DNA from: SELP01 sp035969385
GTDB taxonomy: Bacteria; Pseudomonadota; Alphaproteobacteria; Rhodobacterales; Rhodobacteraceae
Length of the DNA stretch: 64,000 bases
Assembly: GCF_035969385.1 (NCBI RefSeq)
Contig: NZ_JAYKKJ010000009.1
Span: forward strand, 62,001-126,000
Direction: 5' to 3'
The notes beneath the pieces are model-generated. The model saw only the letters and a list, made by a program, of their open reading frames with translations. It did not search any database and was not told the origin of the DNA. Numbering within the stretch: position 1 is the stretch's first letter; every line of letters starts with the position of its first letter. The position numbers were made by a program, and so were the translations under genes. Positions 56,944-64,000 of this stretch are shown piece by piece.

Positions 56944-57627
56944 ATGCGCCGCGCCGACCGTCTGTTCCAGATCGTGCAATACCTTCGGGGTGGGCGGCTC
57001 GTCACGGCGGGGCAACTGGCCGAACGGCTCGAGGTCACGCCCCGGACCATCTACCGGGACGTGGCCGACCTGATCGGCTCTGGCGTGCCCATCGAGGGCG
57101 AGGCCGGGGTCGGCTACGTTATGCGCGACGGCTATGACCTGCCGCCCCTGATGTTCACCGCCTCGGAGATTGTGGCGCTGGTCGCGGGGGCGCGGCTGAT
57201 CCGGGCGTGGGGCGGGGCCGACATGGCCGCAAGTGCCGAAGAGGCGCTGGTCAAGATTGCCGCCGTCCTGCCCGACGAGGCCCGCAAGCGCGCCGACACG
57301 GTGCAGATCCACGCCTTTGGCGCCCCGGAAATGTCCGACGCGGTCCGCGCGCGGATCGACGACATCGAAGCCGCCGCCAACAGCCGCACCCGGCTGGTCC
57401 TGCACTACGGCGACGAGGCGGGCCGCAAGTCCGACCGCGTGGTGCGCCCGCTGGGCCTGTGGTTCTGGGGCAAGGTCTGGACCGTCGTCGCCTGGTGCGA
57501 ATTGCGCGACGATTTCCGCATGTTCCGGCTGGACCGGATCGAAGGCATGGAGCTTGGCACCCCCTTCCGCGAGGAGAAGGGCAAGCGCCTGCGTGATTTC
57601 TTCGCCGAGGAAGCCTATCGGAGGTAG
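56944..57627 (+). CDS. YafY family regulator, HTH_11 and WYL domains
   Basis: A 227-residue DNA-binding regulator. An N-terminal HTH_11 (residues about 5-60, LAERLEVTPRTIYRDVADLI) is followed by a WYL-type sensor domain with RVVRPLGLWFWGKVWTVVAWCELRDDFRMFRLDRI (quoted in two parts of the same strand pair). This family often controls a neighbouring gene, here most likely the VOC protein upstream. The start has GGAGGCCCC before the ATG. Ligand unknown. Confidence 0.88.
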   Translation: MRRADRLFQIVQYLRGGRLVTAGQLAERLEVTPRTIYRDVADLIGSGVPIEGEAGVGYVMRDGYDLPPLMFTASEIVALVAGARLIRAWGGADMAASAEEALVKIAAVLPDEARKRADTVQIHAFGAPEMSDAVRARIDDIEAAANSRTRLVLHYGDEAGRKSDRVVRPLGLWFWGKVWTVVAWCELRDDFRMFRLDRIEGMELGTPFREEKGKRLRDFFAEEAYRR

Positions 57628-57706
57628 GCGCGGGGGGCGTCATCGGGGCTTGTCAGGCCGCGCCGCAAAATATATGTCAAAATACAAATGTAATTTGGAG
57701 CGCCCG

Positions 57707-57955
57707 ATGATTCATCCCCGTTTTGCCCCCGTTCTGTCCGGCCTGATCCTGTCCGGCCTGATGACCTTTATCGTCTCCGGCATCTCGACCCTGATGGCCA
57801 AAGGCCTGATCGACGGGTTCGCGGCGCAATGGATGGGGGCGTGGATGGTGACTTGGGCCGTGGCCTTCCCGACGATCCTTGTCGTGGCGCCGCTGACCCG
57901 GAAACTGGTGGGCAGGCTTGTCGCCAAGCCCGCCCAGCACGGCCAGCCCGCCTAA
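57707..57955 (+). CDS. DUF2798 family membrane protein
   Basis: An 82-residue protein with two membrane helices (about residues 10-32 and 43-66) of the DUF2798 family, typified by PVLSGLILSGLMTFIVSG and WMGAWMVTWAVAFPTILVVAP. GGAG lies six bases before the ATG at 57707; an in-frame ATG at 57674 would add 11 residues. Its last four bases overlap the end of the convergent VWA gene. Function unknown. Confidence 0.82.
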   Translation: MIHPRFAPVLSGLILSGLMTFIVSGISTLMAKGLIDGFAAQWMGAWMVTWAVAFPTILVVAPLTRKLVGRLVAKPAQHGQPA

Positions 57956-59910
57956 CGCGCCGACAGGCTTTCGGCCAGCCGCATCAACTGCACCGCCTCG
58001 GTGCGGTAGCCATAGGGGTCCGCGCCCCGGTTGGCATTGGCCAGCGCAATGGCCTCGGCCCAGCCCCAGTCGCCCAGGGCAGTGTCGCCGCGCAGCAATT
58101 GGCCAAAGCCCGCGATGGCGGCGGCGAACTGCGCCTCGGTCCCGGCGCTGCCCATGTCGGGCAGGATCGGGGTTTCCATCAGCTGGCTGACATCTTCACC
58201 CGGCTCTTTCCAGCGCAGTTTCAGAAACCCGATTTCGGGGCTGTCCCCGGCATCCGCCGCCGGTTGATAGCGCAGCGGGTCGGTCATCCGGGCCGGGCTG
58301 CCCACCGGGGTGATCTCGTAAATCGCGGTCACCGAATGACCCGCCCCCAATTCGCCCGCATCGACCCGGTCGTTGTTGAAATCCTCGCGGTTCAGGGCGC
58401 GGGTTTCATAGCCGATCAGCCGGTATTCGGCGACGGTGGCGGGGTTGAACTCCACCTGCACCTTCACATCGCCCGCGATGGGGAACAGCGCGCCGGTCAA
58501 CTGGTCCACCAGCACCTTCTGCGCCTCGTTCAGCGTGTCGATATAGGCCGCCGTTCCATTGCCGTTCTGGGCCAGCGCCTGCATGGTCGCATCGTCCAGA
58601 TTGCCCCGGCCAAAGCCAAGGACCGACAGGTAGGTGCCCGTGTCCCGCTTGTCGGCGATGAAATCCTCAAGCGCCGAGGGGTCCGACAGGCCGACGTTGA
58701 AATCCCCGTCGGTGGCAAGGATCACCCGGCTGACCTCGCCCTCCTCGGCCATCGTGGCAGCCACGGCATAGGCCTGTTCCAGCCCGCCCTGCCCATTGGT
58801 GGACCCGCCCGCGCCCAACCCGTCCAGCGCCGCAAGGATCGCCGTACGCTCGCCCGCCGGGGTCGGGGCCAGAACCAGCCCCGCCGACCCGGCATATTCG
58901 ACGATCGCCACCTGATCTTCAGGGCGCAGGTTGCCCAGCATCAGCCGGAACGACTGTTTCAGCAGCGGCAGCTTCGCCGCGTCGTTCATGCTGCCCGATG
59001 TGTCGATCAGGAACACAAGGTTCAGCGGCGGGCGGTCGTCAACCGTGGGCATTTCCCCCTGAATCGCGATGTGCAGCAGCTGCGTATCGGGGTTCCACGG
59101 GGTCTGCATCAGGCTGATCGTGGGGCGGAAGGGGGCGGCATCCGCGTCCGGCGCGGGGTAGTCATAGGGGAAATAATTCACCATCTCCTCGACCCGGACA
59201 GCCTCCGCCGGGGGCAGGGTGCCCCGGTTCAGCGAATTGCGGATGACGGAATAGGCGGCGGTGTCCACGTCGATGGAAAAAGTGGACACGGGCTCTTCCA
59301 CGACGACCTTCAGCGGGTTCGGGTCGGCGGAGGGGTAGGCTTCAGTTGTCTCTTGTATCGCGAATTCGATCTCATCCGCAGAGTTGTAGCCAAGCGTGGC
59401 TGTCTCACTAAACAGCGACGGCGACTCGGCCAGCGGTTGTGCCATGCGGGCCTCGGGGGCCGCGACAACCGGCGCGGGCAGAGGTTCTGACATGAGGGTT
59501 GGCGCGGTGCCGGTGCTTGCCGCCTCCTCGGCGGCGTCCGCCACGGTGGTCTCTTGCCGTCCGGCCTGTCCCGGCAGCACCGGATCACCCTCGGTCACGG
59601 TGAACTCCGGGTCCTGCCAGACCGACCGTCCCTGCGGGGTCAGGACCAGCACGCCGCAGGCGACGATCGCGGTGGTGATGGTCAGCCCGCCCTTGGTGGT
59701 AAACGCCTTCAACATCTCTCCAACTCCTTGCCATAGCCCCTTGGGGGCGGTTGCAGGATTGGGACGCGCCGCATTCCGCGATCCTTGGAGAACGTCGAAA
59801 TTTTCCTGCGCCAGACGCAGGTTTTCCGCCCGTTTCCCGGCATCCGGGCGGGGGGTGGCCGCCGTCATCGCGGCGCGCAGATCGTCAAATTCGTCACGGT
59901 CGGTGGTCAT
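57952..59910 (-). CDS. Membrane VWA-domain protein, possible anti-sigma partner
   Basis: A 652-residue protein with a cytoplasmic N-terminus of about 73 residues (DEFDDLRAAMTAATPRPDAG...), one membrane helix at about 74-91, a linker rich in Pro/Ala, and a large periplasmic part. The von Willebrand A domain has the metal-site motif DTSGSMN (Asp303, Ser305, Ser307), with the YfbK-type surroundings SVIRNSLNRGTLPPAEAVRVEE upstream in the chain. The start overlaps the ECF sigma gene stop by 4 bp. The soluble N-terminus could bind the sigma factor, making this a fused anti-sigma and sensor; this is inference. Confidence 0.85.
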   Translation of the reverse strand: MTTDRDEFDDLRAAMTAATPRPDAGKRAENLRLAQENFDVLQGSRNAARPNPATAPKGLWQGVGEMLKAFTTKGGLTITTAIVACGVLVLTPQGRSVWQDPEFTVTEGDPVLPGQAGRQETTVADAAEEAASTGTAPTLMSEPLPAPVVAAPEARMAQPLAESPSLFSETATLGYNSADEIEFAIQETTEAYPSADPNPLKVVVEEPVSTFSIDVDTAAYSVIRNSLNRGTLPPAEAVRVEEMVNYFPYDYPAPDADAAPFRPTISLMQTPWNPDTQLLHIAIQGEMPTVDDRPPLNLVFLIDTSGSMNDAAKLPLLKQSFRLMLGNLRPEDQVAIVEYAGSAGLVLAPTPAGERTAILAALDGLGAGGSTNGQGGLEQAYAVAATMAEEGEVSRVILATDGDFNVGLSDPSALEDFIADKRDTGTYLSVLGFGRGNLDDATMQALAQNGNGTAAYIDTLNEAQKVLVDQLTGALFPIAGDVKVQVEFNPATVAEYRLIGYETRALNREDFNNDRVDAGELGAGHSVTAIYEITPVGSPARMTDPLRYQPAADAGDSPEIGFLKLRWKEPGEDVSQLMETPILPDMGSAGTEAQFAAAIAGFGQLLRGDTALGDWGWAEAIALANANRGADPYGYRTEAVQLMRLAESLSAR

Positions 59911-60449
59911 TGCGCCTCCTCCGTTTCGCGCAGGGCGCGCAGGCGTTTCTTGGCTTCGGATATGCGCCAGCTGATCGTGCCCTCGGACACGCCCAGCACC
60001 TCTGCCGCCTCGGCGTGGGTCAGGTCGTCGAAGACCAGCGCCAGCGTATCGCGAAGATCGTCGGTCAGGCGCGACATGGCGCGGGTCAGCCAGTCCAGCC
60101 GGTCCGCAGCCTCGGCATTCGCCGCCTGCCGGTTCAATTCCCAATCGCCCCAGCCATCGGCGGCGCGGGCGGCGCTGGCCTGTCTGCGGCGGCGGTCGTG
60201 GGCGGCGTTCACCGCGACACGGTACAGCCAAGTGGTCACCCGCGACTGTCCCTTGTAGCTGGCCAGCTTGGCGGGCAGGGCAGCGCAGATGTCCTGGGTT
60301 AGGTCCTCGGCTTCGGCCCGGTTGCCGGTCAGGCGAAAGCACAGGGCGAACAGCCGGTCATACTGCCGGTCGAGCAGGAGGGCAAAGGCACGTCCGTCCC
60401 CGTTCGCGGCCGCCGTGGCCAGGGCTTCGTCGCTGGTTGTCATACGCAT
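59907..60449 (-). CDS. RNA polymerase sigma factor, ECF type
   Basis: A sigma-70 family ECF factor of about 180 residues. Region 2 reads YDRLFALCFRLTGNRAEAEDLTQDICAAL and SRVTTWLYRVAVNAAHDRRRR, and region 4 DTLALVFDDLTHAEAAEVLGVSEGTISWRISEAKKRLR, a normal helix-turn-helix. The starts at 60449 and 60443 are equally plausible. It is coupled to the VWA membrane protein, the probable regulator. The upstream 190 bp hold a GC-rich palindrome (60564-60593) and an AT-rich patch, GGAAAATATTTTGCA, near 60493. Confidence 0.9.
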   Translation of the reverse strand: MRMTTSDEALATAAANGDGRAFALLLDRQYDRLFALCFRLTGNRAEAEDLTQDICAALPAKLASYKGQSRVTTWLYRVAVNAAHDRRRRQASAARAADGWGDWELNRQAANAEAADRLDWLTRAMSRLTDDLRDTLALVFDDLTHAEAAEVLGVSEGTISWRISEAKKRLRALRETEEAQ

Positions 60450-60663
60450 CACGATGGGTATGACGCGCGGCAAAGGTCAATCCTTGGGGGCGGTGGAAAA
60501 TATTTTGCAGGGTGAGGGGGCGAAGACATGACAGAAGGCATGCGGCCGCACGGGTGGGCGCGAATGCGCCCGCCATGGGGCGGGCGGGCGCATGCCGGGC
60601 CGCAAGCGCCCCGGCGAAAGCTGGCTCTCAAGCCCCTTCAGGACGGGCGCGACCCTGCGACCG

Positions 60664-61752
60664 CTAGTTCGGGTTGTTGCCGGACAGGATCGCGGGCAGG
60701 GCGACGCCGCCCCCGCCCCCGGGCAGGGGGCTTTCGGTGATCTCATTCTCGCGCAGACCCCGGATCAGGGCGATCATCGCGGGCGACGACAGGCCGGTCG
60801 AATGGTTGCCGCCAAAGCGGTCCGCCTCGCTTGAGGTGTCGATCACGGTGACCGGCAGGGCGGCCACGGCGGCGCTGCTGGTGACGGTGCCCAGACGGGC
60901 GCGGCTGGAACTGACCCATTCCGACAGCTGCAAGGCGCGGTCCTTGTCCGAGGTCATGACGATGAAGGGCTGCGGCAGGGTGCCGATCTCCAGCGCCTGA
61001 CGGGTGAACAGGTCCACGTCGATATCGGGGGCGACAAGGATCACCCCGGTCAGCTTGGACCACAGGCCCTGCCGCCGGATCGCGCGCTGGCGCAGGGTCT
61101 CCATGATCAGCTGCGATCCCATGGAATGACCGATCAGGGTGATGCGGTTCACCTGGCTCTGGTCCAGCTGGGTCAGAAGTTCCTCAAGGCTGTCGCGGGC
61201 AAAAAGCACCGAGTCCCGGTCATAAAGGTAGTCGCCCGCCTCGCCGCCAGAAGGCCAGCTGAACAGCACCGGCACCCCTTCGACGCCGAAGTCATGAACC
61301 ATCTGGCCAAGACGATAGAGGGCTTCGGGGAAATTGGTGTTGAAGCCATGGACGTAGACCACGGCCTCGCGCTGACCGGCGGGCAGGTCAAGGGCGCGGC
61401 GGGCGACACGCGCGCCAAAGGCGCGGGCGTCGGACAGCCGTTCGGCCCCGGTGATGCCGAAATGCTTGCGCGCGTCGGCGCGGCGGCGGTGAATTTCGAC
61501 CTCGCCGGTGCGGTGCCGGGGCGGGACCGAGACAGTGATCTCGGCGTAATGGGTCACGGTCGACCGGTTGCCGGAAAACAGGGCGCGGGTCTCGACCGGG
61601 GCGCGGTTGGTGGCGACAAGCACATCCACCTTGTCCGCCGTATCTAGGGCAGGCAGGACGGTGATCTGGCCGCGCGGGGCGCAGGCCGCGACAAGGCTTA
61701 CCCCGCCCAGAAGGACGGCACGACGAGTCAGATGGGGCACGGTATTGGTCAT
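60664..61752 (-). CDS. Alpha/beta hydrolase lipoprotein (DUF900 type)
   Basis: A 362-residue alpha/beta-fold hydrolase with a lipoprotein-type leader; LTRRAVLLGGVSLVAAC contains an Arg pair and a lipobox ending in Cys24 or so. The fold signatures are VVYVHGFNTNF, the nucleophile elbow GHSMGS and the acid region APDIDVDLF, with a late His in FGGNHSTG. It resembles DUF900/esterase proteins common in alphaproteobacteria. Substrate unknown. A C-terminal Gly-rich stretch (PGGGGG) is unusual. It is not evidently linked to neighbours. Confidence 0.85.
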   Translation of the reverse strand: MTNTVPHLTRRAVLLGGVSLVAACAPRGQITVLPALDTADKVDVLVATNRAPVETRALFSGNRSTVTHYAEITVSVPPRHRTGEVEIHRRRADARKHFGITGAERLSDARAFGARVARRALDLPAGQREAVVYVHGFNTNFPEALYRLGQMVHDFGVEGVPVLFSWPSGGEAGDYLYDRDSVLFARDSLEELLTQLDQSQVNRITLIGHSMGSQLIMETLRQRAIRRQGLWSKLTGVILVAPDIDVDLFTRQALEIGTLPQPFIVMTSDKDRALQLSEWVSSSRARLGTVTSSAAVAALPVTVIDTSSEADRFGGNHSTGLSSPAMIALIRGLRENEITESPLPGGGGGVALPAILSGNNPN

Positions 61753-61839
61753 GAGCGCTTCATACAGGGGCGGCAGATGCGCCGGAAGGGGAAACAAAGG
61801 CGGGCAGCGGGAAATCGCAGGGGGCAGGGGCCGGGCGGG

Positions 61840-62538
61840 TCAGCCGTCCAGGCGGGTCAGAATCCCGCGCGGGGTCGAGGCGAATTCGCGCGACCACAGG
61901 ACCCAGCAGACCCCCGCACTGGCCACGATCAACGGCACTGCCCCCAGAAGCCAGGCCAGCGACCCAAGCGCGAAATACATCGCCCGCAGCCCGCGGGTGA
62001 AGTTCAGCGCCGCGCGGATGTTCAGCGCGCCCGCCTGTTCCGCGCGGGTCTTGGTCAGCGGGGTGTCGGGGTCGTTCGGGATCGCGCCCAGCATGACGGT
62101 GCCATAGCCATAGACCCGGTGCGACCAGACGAATTTCAGGAAGGCCTGCGCCAGAAGCAGGACCACAAGCAGCAGTTTCACCTGCCAGACAAAGGCCGGG
62201 GCGTCGGTGGCGGTCAGCTCCTCGGCGACGGTTTCCAGCGGCTGGGTGTTGCCCACAAGGGCCAGAAGGCCGCCGATGGCCAAAAGACAGGTCGAGGCAA
62301 AGAACGATGTGCCCAGCCGCAGGGTGGACAAAAGCGTGGCATCGACAATCCGGTTTTCACGGGTGATCGCCGCCACCATCCAATCCGTCTGATACCGCGC
62401 CATCAGCAGCGTGACCGAAGGCTTTGCCGCCGATGGGTGTTCGATCCGCCAGCCGATGCCGACCCAGCACAGCAGCAGGAACAGGGCGGCAAAGCCATCC
62501 AGCGGGGTCAGCAGGGTCAGGTGATCGATCAGCGACAT
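61840..62538 (-). CDS. DUF599 family membrane protein
   Basis: A 232-residue protein with four or five hydrophobic spans of the DUF599 family, recognised by MARYQTDWMVAAITRENRIVD in the first cytoplasmic loop and SHRVYGYGTVMLG between later helices. The ATG at 62538 is the family N-terminus (MSLIDHLTLLTPLDG). It is divergent from the glcD-type gene. Function unknown. Confidence 0.87.
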   Translation of the reverse strand: MSLIDHLTLLTPLDGFAALFLLLCWVGIGWRIEHPSAAKPSVTLLMARYQTDWMVAAITRENRIVDATLLSTLRLGTSFFASTCLLAIGGLLALVGNTQPLETVAEELTATDAPAFVWQVKLLLVVLLLAQAFLKFVWSHRVYGYGTVMLGAIPNDPDTPLTKTRAEQAGALNIRAALNFTRGLRAMYFALGSLAWLLGAVPLIVASAGVCWVLWSREFASTPRGILTRLDG

Positions 62539-62583
62539 GTGGCGACCATAAGATGAACCAGTTCGACTTGCCATATCCTGAAA

Positions 62584-62604
62584 TTGGTAATATATTTTTA
62601 CCAA
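62584..62604. promoter_or_regulatory. Inverted repeat upstream of glcD
   Basis: TTGGTAA, seven AT-rich bases, then TTACCAA, a perfect inverted repeat. It lies 15 bp before the ATG of the GlcD gene and resembles FadR/GlcC-type GntR operators (TTGGTnnnACCAA core). It also lies in the promoter of the divergent DUF599 gene. Confidence 0.55.
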
Positions 62605-62619
62605 AGCGGAGGGTTTGCC

Positions 62620-64000
62620 ATGGAAATGCCAGTTCCGAATGCGCGTGTCCTGTCAGACAAGGCGCGGATCGTGGCCCGCCTGCGGGCGGTCCTGCCCGAG
62701 GGCGCGGTGATCGACGACCCGTCCGAGACGCGGGCCTACGAATGCGACGCCCTGTCAGCCTATCGCTGCCCGCCCCTCTGCGCGGTCCTGCCCGCCACGA
62801 CCGAAGAGGTCGCCGCCGTCCTGAAAATCTGCAACGAGGCCGGCGTGCCGGTGGTGCCGCGCGGGTCCGGGACATCGCTGGCCGGGGGGGCGCTGCCCAC
62901 GGCTGACAGCGTGATCCTCGGGGTGGCGCGGCTGAACGCAGTTCTGGAAACCGACTATGACAACCGGTTCATCCGGGTGCAGACCGGCCGGACCAACCTG
63001 TCCGTGACCGGCGCGGTCGAGGCGGATGGGTTCTTTTACGCCCCCGATCCGTCGTCGCAGCTTGCCTGCGCCATCGCGGGCAATATCGCGATGAATTCGG
63101 GCGGCGCGCATTGTCTGAAATACGGGGTCACCACCAACAACCTTCTGGGCGTGCGGATGGTGATGATGGACGGCACGGTGGTGGACCTTGGCGGCGCGCA
63201 TATGGATGCCGGGGGGCTGGACCTTCTGGGGCTGATCTGCGGGTCCGAGGGGCAGTTGGGCGTGGTGACCGAGGCGACCCTGCGCATCCTGCCGAAACCC
63301 GAAGGGGCGCGGCCGGTCCTCGTCGGCTTTGACAGCAACGAGGTGGCGGGCCAATGCGTGTCCGACATCATCCGGGCGGGTGTCCTGCCGGTGGCGATCG
63401 AATTCATGGACCGCCCCTGCATCGAGGCGACCGAGGATTTCGCCAAGGCCGGCTATCCGATGTGCGAGGCGCTTTTGATCATCGAGGTGGAAGGATCCGA
63501 CGCGGAGATCGCCGAACAGCTTGAGTTGATCAAGGGGATCGCACAGGCGCACAACCCGGTTGAACTGCGCGAGGCGACCAGCGCCGACGAGGCTGCCCGC
63601 ATCTGGCTGGGCCGGAAATCCGCCTTTGGCGCGATGGGGCAGATCAACGATTACATGTGCCTTGATGGCACGATCCCGGTCAGCGAACTGCCCTATGTGC
63701 TGCGCCGGATCGGCGAGATGTCCAAGGAATATGGGCTTGGCGTCGGCAATGTGTTCCACGCGGGCGACGGCAATATGCATCCGCTGATCCTGTATAATGC
63801 CAACACGCCCGGCGATCTGGAGAAATGCGAGGCCTTCGGCGCCGATATCCTGAAACTCTGCGTCGAGGTGGGCGGCTGCCTGACCGGCGAACACGGGGTC
63901 GGTATCGAAAAGCGCGACCTGATGCGCGTGCAATACGCGCCCGAGGATCTGGAGGTGCAGATGGCCGTGAAGGATGTGTTTGACCCGGGCTGGCTGTTGA
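62620..64000 (+). CDS. glcD: Glycolate oxidase subunit GlcD (3' end outside the window)
   Basis: The first 460 residues of a GlcD-type FAD-linked oxidase; the frame is open to the window end. FAD-binding signatures are VVPRGSGTSLAGGALP, SQLACAIAGNIAMNSGG and GSEGQLGVVTEATLRILPKP, and the C-terminal domain shows NVFHAGDGNMHPLILYN and TGEHGVGIEKRDLM, all in register with E. coli GlcD. It oxidises glycolate to glyoxylate at the membrane with GlcE and GlcF, which should follow to the right. A ribosome site GGAGGG precedes the ATG by 8 bases. Confidence 0.92.
   Translation, partial: MEMPVPNARVLSDKARIVARLRAVLPEGAVIDDPSETRAYECDALSAYRCPPLCAVLPATTEEVAAVLKICNEAGVPVVPRGSGTSLAGGALPTADSVILGVARLNAVLETDYDNRFIRVQTGRTNLSVTGAVEADGFFYAPDPSSQLACAIAGNIAMNSGGAHCLKYGVTTNNLLGVRMVMMDGTVVDLGGAHMDAGGLDLLGLICGSEGQLGVVTEATLRILPKPEGARPVLVGFDSNEVAGQCVSDIIRAGVLPVAIEFMDRPCIEATEDFAKAGYPMCEALLIIEVEGSDAEIAEQLELIKGIAQAHNPVELREATSADEAARIWLGRKSAFGAMGQINDYMCLDGTIPVSELPYVLRRIGEMSKEYGLGVGNVFHAGDGNMHPLILYNANTPGDLEKCEAFGADILKLCVEVGGCLTGEHGVGIEKRDLMRVQYAPEDLEVQMAVKDVFDPGWLL

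Overview
The window is high-GC, gene-dense chromosomal DNA, almost certainly from an alphaproteobacterium of the Rhodobacterales (Roseobacter/Paracoccaceae group). The pointers are the ctaC-ctaB-ctaG-ctaE-SURF1-thrC-M16 peptidase order, DUF2842 directly after purA, SecG with an acidic Pro/Ala tail, TRAP transporters, several DUF families common in that group, and dispersed palindromic repeats of the GGTGGGTT-type in intergenic gaps. Genus-level placement is inference; no rRNA gene is present. About 66 protein genes and one tRNA (Gly, UCC) are supported.

Layout: 0.1-0.9 kb, three small Flp pilins on the minus strand, two of them encoding identical proteins. 1.2-8 kb, a lytic transglycosylase, then a HAD-UbiA fusion, an SDR, a DprE1-like FAD oxidase and a flippase-like membrane protein that together look like a decaprenyl-phosphoryl-arabinose type pathway, interrupted by two unknown genes and a duplicated fragment of the SDR 3' end. 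8-13.4 kb, topA, dprA, tldD. 13.6-21.2 kb, cytochrome c oxidase subunits and assembly factors, thrC, an M16 peptidase and a GNAT. 21.4-30.7 kb, an FAD-linked dehydrogenase, a glutamine synthetase-like/amidotransferase/glutamine synthetase-like trio and a polar amino acid type ABC transporter, all but the first on one strand. 30.7-39.5 kb, housekeeping genes (rlmJ, pyrG, secG, purA), small membrane proteins, a MauG-type dihaem peroxidase and a Sel1-repeat protein.

The most interesting segment is 39.8-47.6 kb. A flavin reductase, an aldo-keto reductase and an SsuD-like monooxygenase sit in one operon with a TRAP transporter. Divergent from it are a GntR regulator and a Gfo/Idh/MocA-family protein. 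The three enzymes match, by type and adjacency, the SmoA/SmoB/SmoC core of the sulfoquinovose monooxygenase (sulfo-SMO) pathway. The Gfo/Idh/MocA protein is a candidate NAD+-dependent sulfoquinovosidase (GH188 type), which would replace the classical GH31 enzyme. In this reading the TRAP system imports sulfoquinovose or its glycoside, the glycosidase frees sulfoquinovose, the monooxygenase releases sulfite giving 6-oxo-glucose, and the reductase makes glucose. This is inference from family and context; no database search was possible.

47.6-64 kb holds an acyl-CoA synthetase, a Suppressor-of-fused domain protein, an ABC exporter, tRNA-Gly, an SRAP protein, a methyltransferase, a DMT permease, a hydroxypyruvate isomerase-like protein, a VOC/WYL regulator pair, an ECF sigma factor translationally coupled to a membrane VWA protein, an alpha/beta hydrolase lipoprotein, a DUF599 protein and the 5' part of a glycolate oxidase GlcD gene running off the window end.
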